Shown: positions 63,367 to 64,000 of the stretch, one piece after another
How positions within the stretch are numbered: the stretch's first letter is position 1
How the letters are laid out: every line of letters begins with the position of its first letter
NCBI RefSeq assembly: GCF_014692525.1
Contig: NZ_JACNYL010000001.1
Span: 806,001 to 870,000 of the forward strand
Length of the DNA: 64,000 nt
Origin: Sphingobacterium chuzhouense
Lineage (GTDB): Bacteria > Bacteroidota > Bacteroidia > Sphingobacteriales > Sphingobacteriaceae
Direction: 5' to 3'
Made by a program: the position numbers and the translations under genes
The notes under the pieces: generated by a model
Databases searched by the model: none
What the model was told of the DNA's origin: nothing
What the model saw: only the letters and a program-made list of their open reading frames with translations

Positions 63367-63909
63367 ATGCTAAGGAAGATAAAAGCTGGTGATGAGGTTG
63401 CATTCGGAAAGGTTTATCAAGAATACTTTCCAAAACTACTAAATTACATTTATAGCAAGACTCAATCTTGGTTTTTAGCGGAGGAAGTGACACAAATCAC
63501 CTTTGTAAAATTGTGGAAAAACAGATCCCGCATTAACGAAGATTTGGCCATAGAAATACAGTTGTTCCGTATCGCTAAAACCTCCCTCATCGATGAAATC
63601 AGAAAACAAAATAATTTAATAGCAGCCCTTCGGGAGTTCTCACAACAAGAAGTGTCAAGTGGGGTGTGGGATCAGATACAATTAAAGGAAATTAATACAA
63701 TGCTTCAGAAAGGTATCGAACAAATGCCTCCTGTGCGTAAACAGATATTCACATTAAGCAGAATTGAGGGATATTCTAATAAATATATCGCTGAAGAGCT
63801 TTCTATATCCATAAAAACAGTAGAAAAGCATATTACTTTAGCTATTAAACAGTTAAGAAAATATTTCTTGATATTCATTTTAATTGTACAAAAATTATTT
63901 TTCTATTGA
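63367..63909 (+). CDS. ECF-type RNA polymerase sigma factor
   Basis: 180 residues: sigma region 2 at about 10-75 (FGKVYQEYFPKLLNYIYSKTQSWFLAEEVTQITFVKLWKNR) and region 4 at about 115-165 (MPPVRKQIFTLSRIEGYSNKYIAEELSISIKTVEKHITLAIKQLR), then a hydrophobic tail typical of Bacteroidota ECF factors. In this phylum such genes usually stand before a FecR anti-sigma gene and a SusC transporter with STN domain. None of the three SusC proteins in the window has an STN domain, so its target probably lies to the right of the window. Confidence 0.93.
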   Translation: MLRKIKAGDEVAFGKVYQEYFPKLLNYIYSKTQSWFLAEEVTQITFVKLWKNRSRINEDLAIEIQLFRIAKTSLIDEIRKQNNLIAALREFSQQEVSSGVWDQIQLKEINTMLQKGIEQMPPVRKQIFTLSRIEGYSNKYIAEELSISIKTVEKHITLAIKQLRKYFLIFILIVQKLFFY

Positions 63910-63947
63910 TTAGGGGTTGAAAGCTTTTAAAACGTAGATAATACAGG

Positions 63948-64000
63948 ATGATAAGTCAAAGAGCTATACAGAATTTCTTAAAGGGGGCTTTACCACGCGA
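63948..64000 (+). CDS. Start of a gene cut by the window edge, possibly FecR-type anti-sigma factor
   Basis: ATG 63948 follows an AGG motif and opens a frame (MISQRAIQNFLKGALPR) that runs off the edge. Its distance of 39 bp behind the sigma gene and its first residues agree with a FecR gene, but 17 residues are too few to decide. Confidence 0.35.
   Translation, partial: MISQRAIQNFLKGALPR

Noticed and set aside
1..64000. CRISPR arrays, tRNA genes, insertion sequences, prophage or conjugation genes
   Set aside because: No regularly spaced repeats, cloverleaf sequences, transposases or integrases were seen on either strand.

Overview
The window looks like chromosome of a plant-polymer-degrading Bacteroidota, most likely of the Sphingobacterium/Pedobacter/Parapedobacter group. 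The reasons are three SusC/SusD pairs, many Bacteroidota lipoproteins, promoters of the TAnnTTTG type, an ECF sigma factor, and secreted enzymes carrying thrombospondin-type calcium repeats. No tRNA, rRNA, CRISPR array, transposase or phage gene was seen.

Most of it is one dispersed pectin-utilisation locus on the minus strand. From left to right it holds: an operon with a beta-propeller protein (cut by the left edge), a GH43-like enzyme, a GH140-like apiosidase and a 1045-residue beta-helix/TIM-barrel protein (1-6485); a PL1 pectate lyase (6667-8262); a SusD/SusC pair (8455-13495); a four-gene unit of lipoprotein, SusD, SusC and a DUF4957/5123-type beta-helix lipoprotein (13938-21794); a multidomain PL1 lyase (22337-24802); two tandem PL1 lyases (34489-37755); SusD, SusC and a DUF3826-like protein (37926-43998); a divergent AraC-type regulator (44526-45401); and an exo-enzyme operon with GH2, GH95, GH28, an (alpha/alpha)6 glycosidase and an alpha-glucuronidase-like enzyme (50204-62377). 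Together they suggest cutting of homogalacturonan by lyases, uptake of oligosaccharides by SusCD, and removal of pectin side chains by the exo-enzymes.

The strongest observation is regulatory. Eight promoters, in front of every transcription unit of the pectin locus, share one 66-bp layout: two direct copies of a 16-bp element (about TTRTANNATWTTAYCV) exactly 21 bp apart, followed by a Bacteroidota -7 box whose centre is exactly 54 bp from the distal copy. A 21-bp direct repeat whose proximal copy lies over the -33 region is how AraC-family activators bind, and the only AraC-family gene in the window sits in the middle of the locus.

Two insertions interrupt the pectin genes. The first (about 25.1-34.4 kb) is a signalling and envelope module: a Bor-like protein, lipoproteins, a TPR histidine kinase with its LuxR-type response regulator, a Crp-like regulator, a LytTR regulator whose receiver has Asn in place of the phospho-Asp, an outer-membrane barrel and an OmpA-like protein. 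Four near-palindromic 12-mers related to CGTACTAGTACG lie in front of its genes, three of them 34 bp from a -7 box, which suggests a second small regulon. The second insertion (about 45.4-50.2 kb) holds a decayed LuxR-type gene and a four-gene operon of exported proteins of unknown role, with a repeated DDFW motif, Sel1 repeats and a shared N-terminal module; its last gene appears frameshifted. At the right edge are a coiled-coil membrane protein, an ECF sigma factor and the possible beginning of its anti-sigma factor.
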